DNA from: Coenobita brevimanus
Lineage: Eukaryota > Arthropoda > Malacostraca > Decapoda > Coenobitidae
DNA: 64,000 nt
Assembly: GCA_032717465.1 (NCBI GenBank)
Contig: CM064653.1
Span: 42,174,493 to 42,238,492, forward strand
Direction of reading: 5' to 3'
This document shows, piece by piece, positions 25,191-37,370 of the stretch. Positions within the stretch are counted from its first letter, which is position 1, and each line of letters opens with the position of its first letter. The translations under genes and the position numbers were made by a program. The notes beneath the pieces are model-generated. The model searched no databases. It was not told the DNA's origin and saw only the letters and a list, made by a program, of their open reading frames with translations.

Positions 25191-26555
25191 CTGCGGAGAA
25201 TCACTTCCTACTTAAGGCCTCCACCGTGACGGCCGCCTCCTCCTGAATTATTGATCTCTCAGACAATACCGACCCACCGGAAGTCTCCAGGTGGGCCGGT
25301 TTTATGGAGTCAGAGAATTTGTTCGGAGTTGATTTACCGTGTCTCTTTAACCCTTTCGCTGCCATGGACGCTCTTAGCCCTGTAATTCAGGCTTCATCCA
25401 AATAAAAGAATTTCAAGTAGTTTAAAGGTTAATAGTTGTACATTCTCTGACAGCTTTGTAATTACCTCTGAGAAAAAAATGCGGATCCTGAATAAATTAA
25501 CACGTCCACAGAAAGCAAAAAGGTGAACTTATTACGTAAAATTCATTGTAAGCTGAGGAAAATTGTTTGATGGTAGTGAAAGTCATAGTTGGCTGGATGG
25601 GGATTATATTACTGGTCATTCATTTTTTTTCTTTTTCTTGTTCCTTCTTTCTTAACTTCTTACTTAGGAGAAACCTTTCGCAGCAGGTTGGTCAGACAAT
25701 ACGAGTATTCATTAACCCCTTTAACAAGAGGAGGACGTCAGTTCGTATTTAGTTCTTTCTCCCTCGAGACACATTAATGAGCTTGTACTGAGAAAGTGAA
25801 CATAACAGCAGGTAACAGTACTAACACTCAGACTTCTGTGACTCACTTTCAGCTGCAGGTAATTGTCTGGAGCTAGTTGGAATTACACATTAGAGTTATC
25901 ACGACCATGAGTGTTAATATTTCCGCGTAAGATCATCACTTTATATGCGCTCTTTATATTCGTCCAGCACAGTCCTATTCCAAATAATATTCATCTGGAA
26001 GACCTCCTTCCCACTTCCTCACGGTCCTCACTTCCCTCCCTCCCTCCTCCCTTCGTCTCTCTCCAAAGTACTCCTTAAGATCGCCTCCCTTGCGATTACG
26101 CCACCTCTTTCCTCCGCAGTTTTAGGTCCCTTCACGCACATTCTCTGCGTTTCATCCTATATTATCTTTTCATCGATACGTACTTTATCCTTACAGTTAT
26201 ACAGTCATGTTTCCTTTGCCTTTTGTTTCCTTTGTGCCTTCCCTTTCTTCTGCCTTTACACTGCAGCTCCTCTGCTTATTGTTCATATTTTGCATCTCTC
26301 CTCTGCTTCTTGTCTCAATTTTATACCTCATTTGCCTCTTGTCTCACATTTGCACCACGGCCCTGCCTCTTATCTCATATATACACCTTCTCTTAGGGTC
26401 TTCTTTCAGTCATGCACCTCTTCAGCTTATTGTCACATTTTTTTTTTTTTTTTGGGTGGGGGTGGGGGGGGGGCGGTTATCACCTCTTTATTACTCAGCC
26501 TTACAGTTTACACCCTTCCTTTTGCAGCACTTGCCTTCCCCCCCTCCTCCACTAA
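25191..26555. other. Non-coding, partly pyrimidine-rich, with repeat fragments
   Basis: AACCCTTTCGCTGCCATGGA (25352) is a TTAA-family end. 25850-25930 is the partner of 17130-17210. 25980-26430 is C/T-rich. A poly(T) then poly(G) run lies at about 26438-26474. No gene is seen. Confidence 0.45.
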
Positions 26556-26690
26556 CCCAAGTATTCCCTGCGCAGTGGCATAGTGGCAGTACCATCCCCA
26601 CGCCCCCACCCCACCCCCTCTGACCCCAAGTATTCCCTGCGCAGTGGCTTGGCGGCAGTATCACCCCGCGCCCGTGTCTCCGTCGGCGGA
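26556..26690. repeat. 69-bp tandem duplication
   Basis: CCCAAGTATTCCCTGCGCAG with TGGCATAGTGGCAGTA at 26556 recurs 69 bp later as CCCAAGTATTCCCTGCGCAG with TGGCTTGGCGGCAGTA. The rest of each unit is C-rich. Confidence 0.85.
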
Positions 26691-26779
26691 GTGTGAGGGA
26701 GGCCACCCGTGAGGCGTGTCATTGGGTAATATGGTGGGCGGCTGGGGTGGCACGCAGGCCTGGGCGGTGCTCTGTCCCT

Positions 26780-26780
<1 letters not shown>

Positions 26781-26811
<31 letters not shown>
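26781..26811. repeat. (CA)n microsatellite
   Basis: About 15 CA units, followed at once by a GA run and a G10 tract (about 26819-26828). Confidence 0.95.
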
Positions 26812-26814
<3 letters not shown>

Positions 26815-26828
26815 GAGAGGGGGGGGGG

Positions 26829-27416
26829 ATGGTGGGGGCTGGGTTTATCCATCTCTGTGTGAAGTACTGCTCTCATGTGCGGGAAGGTTCACCATATACA
26901 GCTCTTCTGACTGTGGTGGAGTCAAAGGTTATTCGTCTCATTAGCACCTCTCATATTATTGACTTCCTCCAGTGTCCGTTTCTCTTCTTCGCGCTGTTAC
27001 ATCATACTTCCTTTATTCGATCACTTACACATTTTATACCTTCTTCTCAGCTGTCTTCATCCCCTCATCAGTACGGTGGGCACGTAATGACTTTCTTTAC
27101 ATGCTCACGCCTTTTCTGCCCCACTTTCAATGTAAGAGTTACCTGTATTCTTAATCCTTCAGGCACACAGTTTGTCAATCCTGGAATTTTCTCATACTCT
27201 CCTTCCTTCTGGCTACTAGTTACAGTCTACCAAATGTACCCTTTTATATGCCCCAGTATCTCGAAGTGAATGGACTTTCATTTTGGCCTTCTTTCTGGAA
27301 GGGGAAAACTTTGACATGTAATCAGTTTTAGTTCCTTCTGTAATCATCATCATCATCATCGTCGTCGCCTGCGCCGTTTTTGTCGTCACCTTAACCCTCT
27401 TACCCAGTGCATCAGT

Positions 27417-27418
<2 letters not shown>
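26829..27418. other. Unique non-coding stretch
   Basis: No gene or clear repeat is seen. A short (ATC)n run lies near 27345. Confidence 0.45.

Positions 27419-27505
<87 letters not shown>
27419..27505. repeat. (AC)n microsatellite, about 87 bp
   Basis: An uninterrupted AC tract. Confidence 0.98.
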
Positions 27506-27506
<1 letters not shown>

Positions 27507-27807
27507 CACAAAAACATCATCGTAGCCTCAAAAGCATGAACGTTAAGCATCAAGTATTCCAGTGCGTATATTTCTCAGGGAATCTGGGAAAATGAGAGAG
27601 AGAGAGAGAGAGAGAGGAACTGATTATAAAGTTTTAATACACCACCCTGTACAGTGAACATTAATAAGTAAGTGCATGGTCTCGTTCAGCGTAATGGACT
27701 GAGTGTCGCACAATTCAGACACAGTACTAATTTAACAGCTTGTACATGGGCTTGCAATGTCTGGATACAAAACCACAATATCTTCGAAGATATTAGAGCC
27801 AGTTATT

Positions 27808-27847
27808 ATCGCCCGCCTTTAGCTAGGCGCGATAATGTGTTTGCCCG

Positions 27848-27915
<68 letters not shown>

Positions 27916-28375
27916 TGTTACCATTTTATCTTATGAACGGCTTCATCTATCAGCATGAAACCTTCAGGGTATTAAGATATGGCCAAAACCTTGGACGAGT
28001 TCGAAAACGTCCACTCGGGTTCAAGGTCAGGGTCACCAAAATGGCTGCCAAAGGTCACCTAGGTTTTTATCACTTGCCTTTAGCACCATTTTATCTAATG
28101 AATGGCTTGAGCTATCAACATGAAACCTTCAGGATATCAGTATATGGCCAAAATCTTGGCCGAGTTCGAAAAAAGGCACTTGGGGTCAAGGTCAAGGTTA
28201 CCAACATGTCTACCAAAGGTCAACTATTTTTTTTAATATGGATTGGCATTTCGTGAAACGCAGTGACTGAATTCCGTAGAGTTCTGGGAATTTTCTTCAC
28301 ATTTTGTCTGTAATTAGCTTGTAACTTGGCCAACAGTATATTCTGGCGGGCGATTAGCATTCGGCTCCCGAATGC
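27808..28375. mobile_element. Inverted-end element with internal (TG)n and 165-bp tandem duplication
   Basis: The left ATCGCCCGCC (27808-27817) is the exact complement of GGCGGGCGAT (28345-28354), followed by a 7-bp-stem hairpin GCATTCGGCTCCCGAATGC (28357-28375). Inside are a (TG)n tract (27852-27914) and two units of about 165 bp, opening ACCATTTTATCTTATGAACG (27920) and ACCATTTTATCTAATGAATG (28085), each with a GGTCAAGGT-like segment. A frame stays open through both units, but the conserved words are nucleotide-level repeat words and no protein domain is seen. A non-autonomous transposon is likely. Confidence 0.65.
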
Positions 28376-28733
28376 TTTTCTTTCATTTCATGTATTTCCT
28401 TTTTGTATCTGTCTATAAATCCGTGTTTTCATGGGTGGTATTAAACAACAGTAGTAAGTGTTATTTGAATTATAATGCTCAGCGATGTACATGAAGGATT
28501 TGTCATTTCGTTTCCACTTTCCGAAAGACTGAGTTGCTTTTATTAGGTATAGCTGCAACTCACAGGGAGAAATTAACAGAGAGAAGAGAGGAGGGTAATT
28601 AAGCATGGAAGGAAAAGGCAAAGGAGAAAAGGAAAAGAACCAAGAGAAGCTGTAGAAGCAGTCATGAGAAAAGCCAGCCAAAGTTATGTAAAGGAAAAAG
28701 GAAAAACTCTAATGAATGGAGTGTATGAGAAGA

Positions 28734-28735
<2 letters not shown>
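28376..28735. other. Unique AT-rich DNA turning purine-rich
   Basis: Nothing gene-like. From about 28560 the plus strand becomes A/G-rich and stays so for over 2 kb. Confidence 0.5.

Positions 28736-28777
<42 letters not shown>
28736..28777. repeat. (GT)n microsatellite
   Basis: About 21 GT units inside the purine-rich block. Confidence 0.97.
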
Positions 28778-28778
<1 letters not shown>

Positions 28779-30850
28779 AGAGAGTGAGATTGGGGAATCC
28801 TGATAAGGAGGGAGAGAAAAAAATAAGATATAAAAATCGGATATGAGGAAGATGCTGATAGGAAACAGCAGATTAGGAGATTGGGAGTAGAAGGAGGCAA
28901 ATATATAAACAAGAAATATACGAATATCAGGCAGGAGGTGGCATGGAGAAGCAAACATAGGCATGACGAAGACTAGAAAGCTTGAAGGAAGGGAGAGAGC
29001 CAGATATGCAAATGGAAGAAAGATTAAAGTTAGCAAAAGGGAGGAGAAAATAGAAAGGGAGTTAGCTAGATGAAGCAGAGCGAAAGCCAGGAAGAATAAT
29101 GTTGGCAGGCGGAAGGAGGGGGAAAATAAGCGAAAGGGAGAAAACCAGGGGAAAAAATAAGCGGAGAGAAAACAGGGGAAAAAATAAGCGGAGAGAAAAC
29201 AGGGGAAAAAATAAGGGAAAGGGAGAAAACATGGAAAAAATAAGGGAAAGGGAGAAAACATAGGGAAAATAAGGGAAAGGGAGAAAACATGGGAAAAATA
29301 AGGGAAAGGGTGAAAACAGGGGAAAAATAAGGGAAAGGGGGAAAATAAGGGAAAGGGAGAAAACCAGGGAGAAAAATAAGGGAAAGAGAGAAAACATGGG
29401 AAAAATAAGGGAGAGGGTGAAAACGGGAAAAATAAGGGAAAGAGAGAAAACGGGGGAAAAATAAGGGAAAGAGAGAAAACAGGGGAAAATAAGGGAAAAA
29501 GAGAAAACAGGGGAAAAATACGGGAAAGAGAGAAAGCAGGTTGGAGAGATGAATTAAAAGGAAGCAAAATGATGTAGGGAGACAGTAGAAAGTAAGAGAA
29601 ATGGAGGAAGTAGATTAAAGAAGAATTAAAATGGCAGATTGAATAAGACAAGCAGAGGAGAGGAAAAATAATAAGAGAATAAGCAAGTTGAAAAAGGAGT
29701 GAAAGACAAGGAGACGAATTTGAGAGGGAAGAATGAAAGACAAATTGAATAGGGTAGAAGGAGGAGAGGGAGAATAACAATAAAAGAATTCGTAGGTTGA
29801 AGAAAGATGAAACGACAAACAGCATGAGGCAGGATGAGGGAAGGAAAGTGAAAATTCGAAAAGGAAAGTTAACAAGTTGAAGAAGAGTGAATGATAGGCA
29901 AAAAAATTAGTTAGGCGCAAGAAAATGCGTCACAAAAGAGATAGTATATTAAACAGAAGGAAGGTAGAAAGAGGATATGACGTAGAGAGTAGACTGTAGG
30001 AAGAGTAGATAGAACAGGAAGAAAGCTGGAACGGAGGGGCTGAGAAGAAAGCGACGTAGGAAGGGGGTCACAGGGGAGGTCAGGGTGGGAAGGGGTTCCA
30101 AGCAGAAGTAGGCAAGGAAGACGAAGAACGGCGGACAATGGAGAATGCAGGTAGGGAGAGAGAAGGCGAACAAGGAGAAAATGGCACAGCTAAAGAAAGA
30201 GGAAGGAACAATAAGAGAGGGGAGGAAAAGAAAGCGAACAGTAAAAGGAAAGGAGGGAGGTAGTTAGGGGAAGAAACAAGGAGGGAGGAGGACAAGTAGC
30301 TAAATGGAGGGAGGACAGATAGCTAAGGAGGGCAGGGGACAAGTAGTTAAGAAGGGCGGGGAGAAGAAAGAAAAACAGTGAGGGAAGAAAAAAGTAATGC
30401 AAGTTATTGAGAAATGAAGAGGAAGTCGAAGGAAAGAAGAGGAATGGAAGGCAAGTAGTTACAGAAAAGAAGACATATAGAAAGTCAGGGAAGGAAGAAG
30501 GCAAGTAGTGAAGGAAAGAAAGAGAAAAGAGTGCAGTCAGTATAAGGAAGGAAGGAGGCACTAAGGGGAAGGATGGAAGGCAGACAGTTGCAGAAGGGAG
30601 GAAGGAAATAATTAATAGGAGGAAGTAAAGCTGTAATGGAATGAGGAAGACAAAGAAGACAGGCAGTGAGGGAAGGAACCGAATGGAAGGCAAGCAGTGA
30701 GGAGGTAGAAAGGCAAGCAGTAAGGAAGGTTGTGAGAGACTGAGGGAAGGAGGAAGGCAAGCAGTAAGAGAGGTAGGAAGGCAAACAGCGAGGGAAATAG
30801 GAAGGCAGGCATTAAGGGAGGTAGTGAGGGAAGGAGGAAGGCATAAGGTA
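28778..30850. repeat. Purine-rich block of about 2 kb
   Basis: A/G-rich plus strand throughout. At 30400-30840 there are degenerate GGAAGGAGGAAGGCAAGCAG units. The long minus-strand frames are Phe/Leu/Pro/Ser-rich and follow the repeat periods, so they are not called as genes. Confidence 0.75.
29130..29530. repeat. GGGAAAAATAAGGGAAAGGGAG minisatellite
   Basis: GGGAAAAATAAGGGAAAGGG followed by AGAAAACA recurs about 14 times with a variable unit of about 26-33 bp. The period is often a multiple of three, which explains the open minus-strand frame with a Phe-Pro-Leu-Phe pattern. Confidence 0.88.
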
Positions 30851-30870
30851 TACGCCCACACTAATATATG

Positions 30871-32330
30871 CCAGTAACCGAGCATGCCTAACTCACCATC
30901 CTTCCTGAGTGTGTTGACCTTAGACTGCCGGTGTTCAGTGGCCACCGTGCCTCACTATGCCACTTCACTGTACGTCACTATACAACTGCACTCTACTATT
31001 TCAGTGTGTCTCACTATATTACACTACAGCATAGCACATATCCAGGACGGTACCTACCTAACTACGCCACACTGCATCCAAGTGACCACGCCATACCTTA
31101 CCTTTGTTATGTTTGCCAGTGTACACCCACACTGCTTCACATCACCGTATTACGTTAGAGCACCCAGCTTCACTATGGTAAATGACTGCCCATACCTCAT
31201 CTGCCCCACTATACTGTTTCACCTTGTCACCGTACCGTGCACCAGTACCTGTCATGCATTACATAATCTCTCTCACTATGACTCTGTCTCTCTGCACCAC
31301 GACAAATTTCCCTCCCACATCACGCCATACCTCACTTCACACCACACCAATCTCTTACGTCATATTATAATTTGCTATAGCTTTTCTTATGCAGTACCAT
31401 ACTCTCACATCTCACGGCCTTTCCCCTCACCACACTCTACCACAAACTTATATACTTCTAAATCACCCATCACGATCCTTCCACGCACGCATTTCCCACC
31501 ATATCACCTGTTAACTCGCCATTCTAGTATCTCACACCACATCTACCACAGTACACTATACTGTACCACGACACTCACAGTCTTCCATACCTTCAGCCAC
31601 ACAGCGTTGCACAATCTCACCATCACACCGCTCTCACCATTCAGTATCAAACACCACAATACACCACCATTCATACATAAACCACAGTCTACCACATCAT
31701 CCCTATTACACAGTAGTACACACATGTTGCACCATACTTATCACCATATCACCAACACAACATTATCTCACTCTTGCTCACCACACCAGATTCATATGCT
31801 GTTTATCTGTACCATTATCGGTCCTTATGACGTCTGTTGCGGACCAGACCTGTTTGATGAAAGGTGGAAAGCTAGAAATAACCCATCCCCATGCTGAACA
31901 AGTACGAATAAGTAAGGTGAAGTCTGTAGTAAGAGCAGCGCATGTAGAAGTCGAAGAGTTGCATATTACAGCTTCTTATTGTCTTTCATATTCCTTATAC
32001 TTTTTTAAATAATAATACTGGCTGCATACATAACATCTGGAGTATGTGACCTTACCAGATACAGAAATAAACTGGTAAAGAGTAGGTGTAACGAGCCTCC
32101 TGTCTTACGGCCTTATGTACAACACCACACCATACCACACTACACCACATTCAAACCACCACACCAGGCATTCATACCACAGCCCTACATACCACAACAC
32201 CATCTTACCTCCTCCAGTCCCCCATTCACCACCTCTTCCCAGACCCAAACAGATTCAGAAGACGAGTCCCCACCCGACCCCCCATCGCCCACCATTATCA
32301 CCTCCACCATGCTAACACCCCATCATCCGT
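30871..32330. other. CAC/ACC/ATAC-rich low-complexity region
   Basis: Words such as CACCATAC, CACTATAC, ACCACAC and TCACACCACA recur at irregular spacing through most of 30930-31800 and again at 32115-32330. The plus strand is strongly depleted in G. Frames are His/Ser/Thr-rich with no domain. Confidence 0.6.
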
Positions 32331-32473
32331 CCCTGTCTCATTAACGCACCTGCCACCCGCCGAGCACTTGTGTTGTGCTCGGGATGTTGTGGGTGATGTA
32401 CTGGGCTACTTGGTGTAACTTGGTGTCTCTCGCTGGCTTTTCGTAGGTGTGAAGTGGTGGGATTGGCTGTGGC

Positions 32474-32491
32474 ATCTCTCTCTCTCTCTCT

Positions 32492-32574
<83 letters not shown>
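32474..32574. repeat. (TC)n-(CA)n compound microsatellite
   Basis: About 19 bp of TC followed by about 82 bp of CA. Confidence 0.97.
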
Positions 32575-32576
<2 letters not shown>

Positions 32577-33560
32577 TGTTAACCCCTTTCAACAGTTGAT
32601 GGTCAGGGTTGTCAAAGTGGAGGGTTGAATTCACTAGCAACCAAGTAGACTCCTGCCTCACAGGCTCATCGGATTTCGTATAACAACGACACAGTATTGA
32701 AGTTGTGGGATTAGTCCAGTGTCGTCAGGTGAAAATAAGCAGCTAGAGTGTGTTGTGGTGTGAGGGACTGCATTATAGTAAGGGCGAATAGACAGTCCAC
32801 GAATTATATTTCATTCTTGGGACTGATGTAGAAAAAGTTTGAAAATCAGAGTATGCTGAACGAAGAGATTAAAATATGATGTCCGGGAAGAAGAAAATTA
32901 TGATATTCGAGGTAGTGGAAATCGTTGTAGGTATGATATTAGTTCTGGCTGCGGACGCCCCTCAGCTCCCTCTCTGTCCATCTGTATGAGAGTGGTTCAA
33001 GGACTGCAGGAGAACAGGAGCTTCAGTCTTCAGTCCACGAGGTTCACGTCCAGATAACCCTAAAGCCACAACGAAAACAGAGACCAAAGCTTGCAGCTAT
33101 GTAGTTTAGATTTTTTTTTTTTTTTTTCGCGATGTCCCTTTCGTAACAAGAAATCTGTGCAAAGTGGAGTAAAGTCGCTTGGCATTAGCAAGGAAATAAA
33201 AAGGGCGTCCCCATACCAAAGGGAATTTCCTGATTTACGAGTGTGACCTTCCTGGCGGCGTGTGGTGCCCGAGGGTCCTTTGTGCCGTCCGCTGCTGAGG
33301 GGCGTCGCGGGGCCAGGAAGTCACGGGGATCACCGCATACAGGACCCGGGTTCGTGTTCAATAAGGAGCTTAGACATTTTCTGCGATGAGCAAGTCTTCA
33401 TTGCAGTTAACCATTATTATCAGTCATTTTCTTTTTGTTTTTCTTTTACATTTTTCACACTATTCTTATTGACTTTGGTTTGTCAAGTGATTGGTAGCTT
33501 AAGGGATGGAGGTGAAAATATTAACAAGCAGTTTTATACAGATCCTAGAACATTTGTAAA
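32575..33560. other. Unique non-coding stretch
   Basis: TTAACCCCTTTCAACAGTTG at 32579-32598 resembles one end of the TTAA-bounded family. A poly(T) run lies near 33112. A GC-rich patch at 33250-33360 has no coding or tRNA signature that I trust. Confidence 0.45.
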
Positions 33561-34300
33561 TACGGTCCTGGTGGCTGGAGACAAGCCTGGGAAGGGAAGG
33601 AAGGGAGGAAGGGAGAGAGGACAAGGAGTAAGAGATGGCTTGGAGAGTGGAGACAATGAGGCAGAAGGAGAGGCCAAAGGGAGAGAGAGAGAGAGAGAGA
33701 GAGAGGGAAGGGGGCTCGGAGCTATAGTGCGAGAAGAGGAGGATGGAGGGTGGGAGGAGACAAGGAGAGTGAAGAAGGATGGAGGGAAACAGAGGAGAAA
33801 GAGAGTGGAAAGAGGGGAAAAAAATTATGAATGAAAAGGATCCAAGAAAAAATGAAGAAGAAATGATTACCGGGTTTAGAGAGAGATGGAATAAAACGAG
33901 AGAAATGGATGGTAAGATGAATTGGGAAAGAGTGTGAAAAGAATAAAAAAGAGTACTGTAACACAGTGAAGGGAAATAAAAGCCATAGTGCAAATAAAAG
34001 CAAGAATAAAGTGGAAACTAGGAATGAAAAACAAAGAAAAGAGAGTTGAGAGGTAAGGAGGAGTGTAGGAGGAGTGGTGTGAAGGAGAACTGATAGGTAG
34101 TGAGAGGAAGGGAAGGAGTTGTGAGATGTGAAAGAAGGTGAGCAGAGACAAGAAGAGAGTAGAAAGTGAGTTGAGGAGGGCGAGAGGAGCAGGAGAAAGA
34201 TAAGATTAGGGAGATAAAGCGACATACGTGGAAGAAGAGGCGACAAGAACGTATCGGTAGGCGATGGCAGTGAGAAAGTCCTAAGAATACTGTAAAAGAA
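33561..34300. repeat. Purine-rich block
   Basis: A/G-rich plus strand with a short (GA)n at about 33681-33702. Minus-strand Ser/Phe/Leu-rich frames are compositional. Confidence 0.7.
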
Positions 34301-35045
34301 AGAAGAATTAAAAGTGAAAATAAAGATAAGTATAATGAAATTTAGGTTGAAAGTCAGAAGCAGTATTGTACAACGGAGGAGTCAGTGGCATGAACAGTGT
34401 ATGCACGATAATGGTAATCATTATCATCATCATCTTCATCATCCCGCCTCTTTTTTTTTTTTCTCCACTTGCATATCCCATCATCATTATTAGTATCGTC
34501 ATTGCACAGCGTCTCTCCCACATTCTGATCGCCATCATCATTATCATCATCAATAAAATCACCACCATGTGTTTCAGTCTTAAATTAATTATGACGGAAC
34601 GACGACCTCTCTCACCTTTTTCAATTAATCTCAGTTGGGTGTTAAGCTCGTCTATTCCACCGTGGCAAATTGATACGTCTTATCTCTACATCAGGTTCTC
34701 TCTGTCTCGTCCTCTTCTCCGCCTCTGGTGTACTAATCTGTTTCGCTCGTTTCCCGTCAGTTATCCGAGAAAATAGTAATTCATCTCTTTAATTTTATCT
34801 GTTCTCTCTTCACTCTAATTTAACATAAAGTTTCCGTCTTTCCATTGTGATTGCTGATCTGTAATAAGAGAGTAACGCTAGAATATGATGCTTGTTACGA
34901 AGAATTACAGTGGAAAAGATTCAGTGTCGTATTTTTTTTTCTCACGCAGCAACGGCAAATAAAATGCAGAAGTACAGTATCTAAGGGTTCACGACAAGTT
35001 AATGCGAAGGGTTCACGACAAGTTAATGCGAAGGAACTGTAGTTT

Positions 35046-35047
<2 letters not shown>
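34301..35047. other. Non-coding with imperfect ATC/ATT triplets and a 24-bp duplication
   Basis: Imperfect ATCATC/ATTATT runs lie at 34410-34560. AAGGGTTCACGACAAGTTAA followed by TGCG occurs twice in tandem at about 34982-35031. No gene is seen. Confidence 0.55.

Positions 35048-35136
<89 letters not shown>
35048..35136. repeat. (TA)n microsatellite, left part
   Basis: About 44 TA dinucleotides ending exactly at the left end of the inserted element. Confidence 0.97.
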
Positions 35137-35426
<290 letters not shown>

Positions 35427-35747
35427 AAACATATACACAGCTTTGTTGAAGCGAAATAGGACCACTCTGTTAAGTATTCTACAGTACCTATGGATGTTTG
35501 AGGGGGATGTCATATCAGGAATGAAATATAAATTAAGTCATTGTATAAAAGAGATTATACTAGGGTCTTTGATACTGAGTAATGTATTTTAGTGGTAATA
35601 AGAATGAAATCAAATGGGCCCCCCTTCATACTGAGGAGGTTAAGAATGAATTATGTGGAAGAAATCGTGGTATTCTCTAAGATTAACACTAGATTTCAGA
35701 CACACAAATTAGAGCAGCAAGACACCTACAAAAAGGTAAATTGTTCA
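35427..35747. other. Unique AT-rich non-coding stretch
   Basis: No gene and no repeat recognised. Confidence 0.4.
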
Positions 35748-35930
35748 TACTCTTTTCACTTTCATTGAACTAAAACTGCCACATCTCCATCTTGAATGCT
35801 GAGTTGTAACAGTAAATTAACACTAGAATGTGGTGCTAGTCGCGAAGAAGGTCTATGGAAGGGATGTAGAGCCGTGAAATAAGCTGCAAAAAAAGAACAG
35901 AACTCTGTGCCAAGTTAAAGTGAAAGGAGT
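35748..35930. mobile_element. About 200-bp MITE-like family, copy B
   Basis: The left end TACTCTTTTCACTTTCATTG is complementary, with a few mismatches, to the right end CCAAGTTAAAGTGAAAGGAG. The interior GCTGAGTTGTAACAGTAAAT and CTAGTCGCGAAGAAGG matches copies A and C in order. This copy shows the inverted ends best. Confidence 0.7.
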
Positions 35931-36158
35931 AAAGACAATAGGTAGTTTCGATAATGGCGGTGGAGATTCAGGTTGCGCTTCGTGGCTGGTGTGGTGGCGA
36001 TGGTGAGGAGAGATAACGATATCAGCTCAGAGATAAAGCACTTCCTCCTAACGCCCTCCACCTGACGATCATCACAGGTCACTGATAAGGAGTTGGGCTA
36101 ATCACTGCACAACCTACATTCCTATCGGGCACCAGGAGGAGGTAATCCAGGGGGTATT

Positions 36159-36192
<34 letters not shown>

Positions 36193-37370
36193 ATGTACGA
36201 AGTACAAAGGAAAGCTAACAGCAACACGCCTGTTGGTTCTTTGGTGGTGGTTTGGTATAGGGAAGGTTATAGCTAGCAGAACTAATCTTTCACCTAAAGA
36301 CGAAGATAGAAAAGCAGGAAGTGTGGTGTGTGTGTGATAACACATGTGCCGTATTGTTTGAACGAGCTTAAAAGTTAAATATATTTATCTTTTAGCCACT
36401 GAAGTGTAAGAAATGGATAGTATAGCAGAAGGGTGTCTTTGTCTGTGTTTCCAAGTAAACCTGTAAATAATAAATGCATTGTATTCAGTAGCGAGTGACT
36501 ATTGGAAAAGCTTGGATTAAAGAGTATACAGTCCTCCCGAGAGACTCTGAACCGCTTGGTGGTTGATGCAGTTTATTTTCCTGTGACTCACGGTCCATTC
36601 TCGGAAGCCAGGAACAAGCCTGATTCGTATTCTGGTCGACGAAGGAGGCTTCACAACACCTCTCTCATACCATCTTATTTATGCGCACGGCACGTTGGTA
36701 GTTTCGCGGTTGTTATATGTTCAAGCTACTTCAGTGCTCAAGTGGTATAACATGGAAGAGAAGATCAGTGTGTCCTTTGGGAAATAAGTCGCCAAGATAA
36801 ACGTGCTTGCCTCCAAACCTTTCTAGAATACGGTTCCTTGAGACAAGAGACCCAACAGTTCTGCAGCCCTCGGTAACCACTCCCCGCTGGGTGTGGGGTT
36901 GGAAGGACTGGGTCAGGCGCTGGGCACAATGGCATAATATTCCTTTACAACTCAGCGCCGGACACTTGTATGTTAAGGAAAGCCACTCCTAGACGTAAAA
37001 TTGGTTGTTAGATGGCGTTAAGTTTGCTGTAAAATCCCGCAAAGGTGGCTCTTATAATATCCAAATGAACAACTATATTCTCCAGATTAACTCCCACTCA
37101 CACTCCTCTCACTCCTCTCTCGCTGACCGACGGAGAATTGAGTGTTTTTTACTGCCTATCTAATTTTCAGGATATTAAAGCGGCTTGCCTTCATCCCTGT
37201 CGGTAGCCGCGGGTGCCTGTGAGCTAAACACGGCTGAGTGAAGGTGACAGGAATGAGGCAGAACCGATTGTGCCATTAGAGGTGTGTCGTATTTTGCTGT
37301 GTAAGGAGCGCCCCGGTGTATCGCGTTTAAGTTCTTCGGTTATCATTACATATACACAAGTTAGGTGGAG
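35931..37370. other. Unique non-coding stretch
   Basis: Mixed-composition sequence with a (GA)n run at about 36161-36190. I found no coding exon with plausible splice sites. GTATTCTGGTCGACGAAGGA near 36628 weakly resembles the end of the 1785-2004 element. Confidence 0.45.

Noticed and set aside
24772..25215. Pro/Ser/Leu-rich frames in the 24.7-25.2 kb block
   Set aside because: Two overlapping plus-strand frames are equally open, as expected for C/T-rich DNA lacking stop triplets.
26556..26690. U4 snRNA-like TGCGCAGTGGC and GGCAGTATC words
   Set aside because: The resemblance is limited to about 20 nt with an insertion, no further snRNA sequence follows, and the segment is a C-rich tandem duplication.
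27672..28256. A 194-codon frame with two similar segments (YQHETFR and YGQNLGRVRK)
   Set aside because: The similarity comes from the 165-bp nucleotide duplication inside an inverted-end element, and the frame also runs through a (TG)n tract.
28662..29825. A 387-codon hydrophobic frame on the minus strand
   Set aside because: It follows the minisatellite period and purine-rich composition; neighbouring frames are equally open, and no conserved domain is present.
33262..33834. A 190-codon frame starting in a GC-rich patch
   Set aside because: The first part has no recognisable domain and the last two thirds are translated GA-rich low-complexity DNA.
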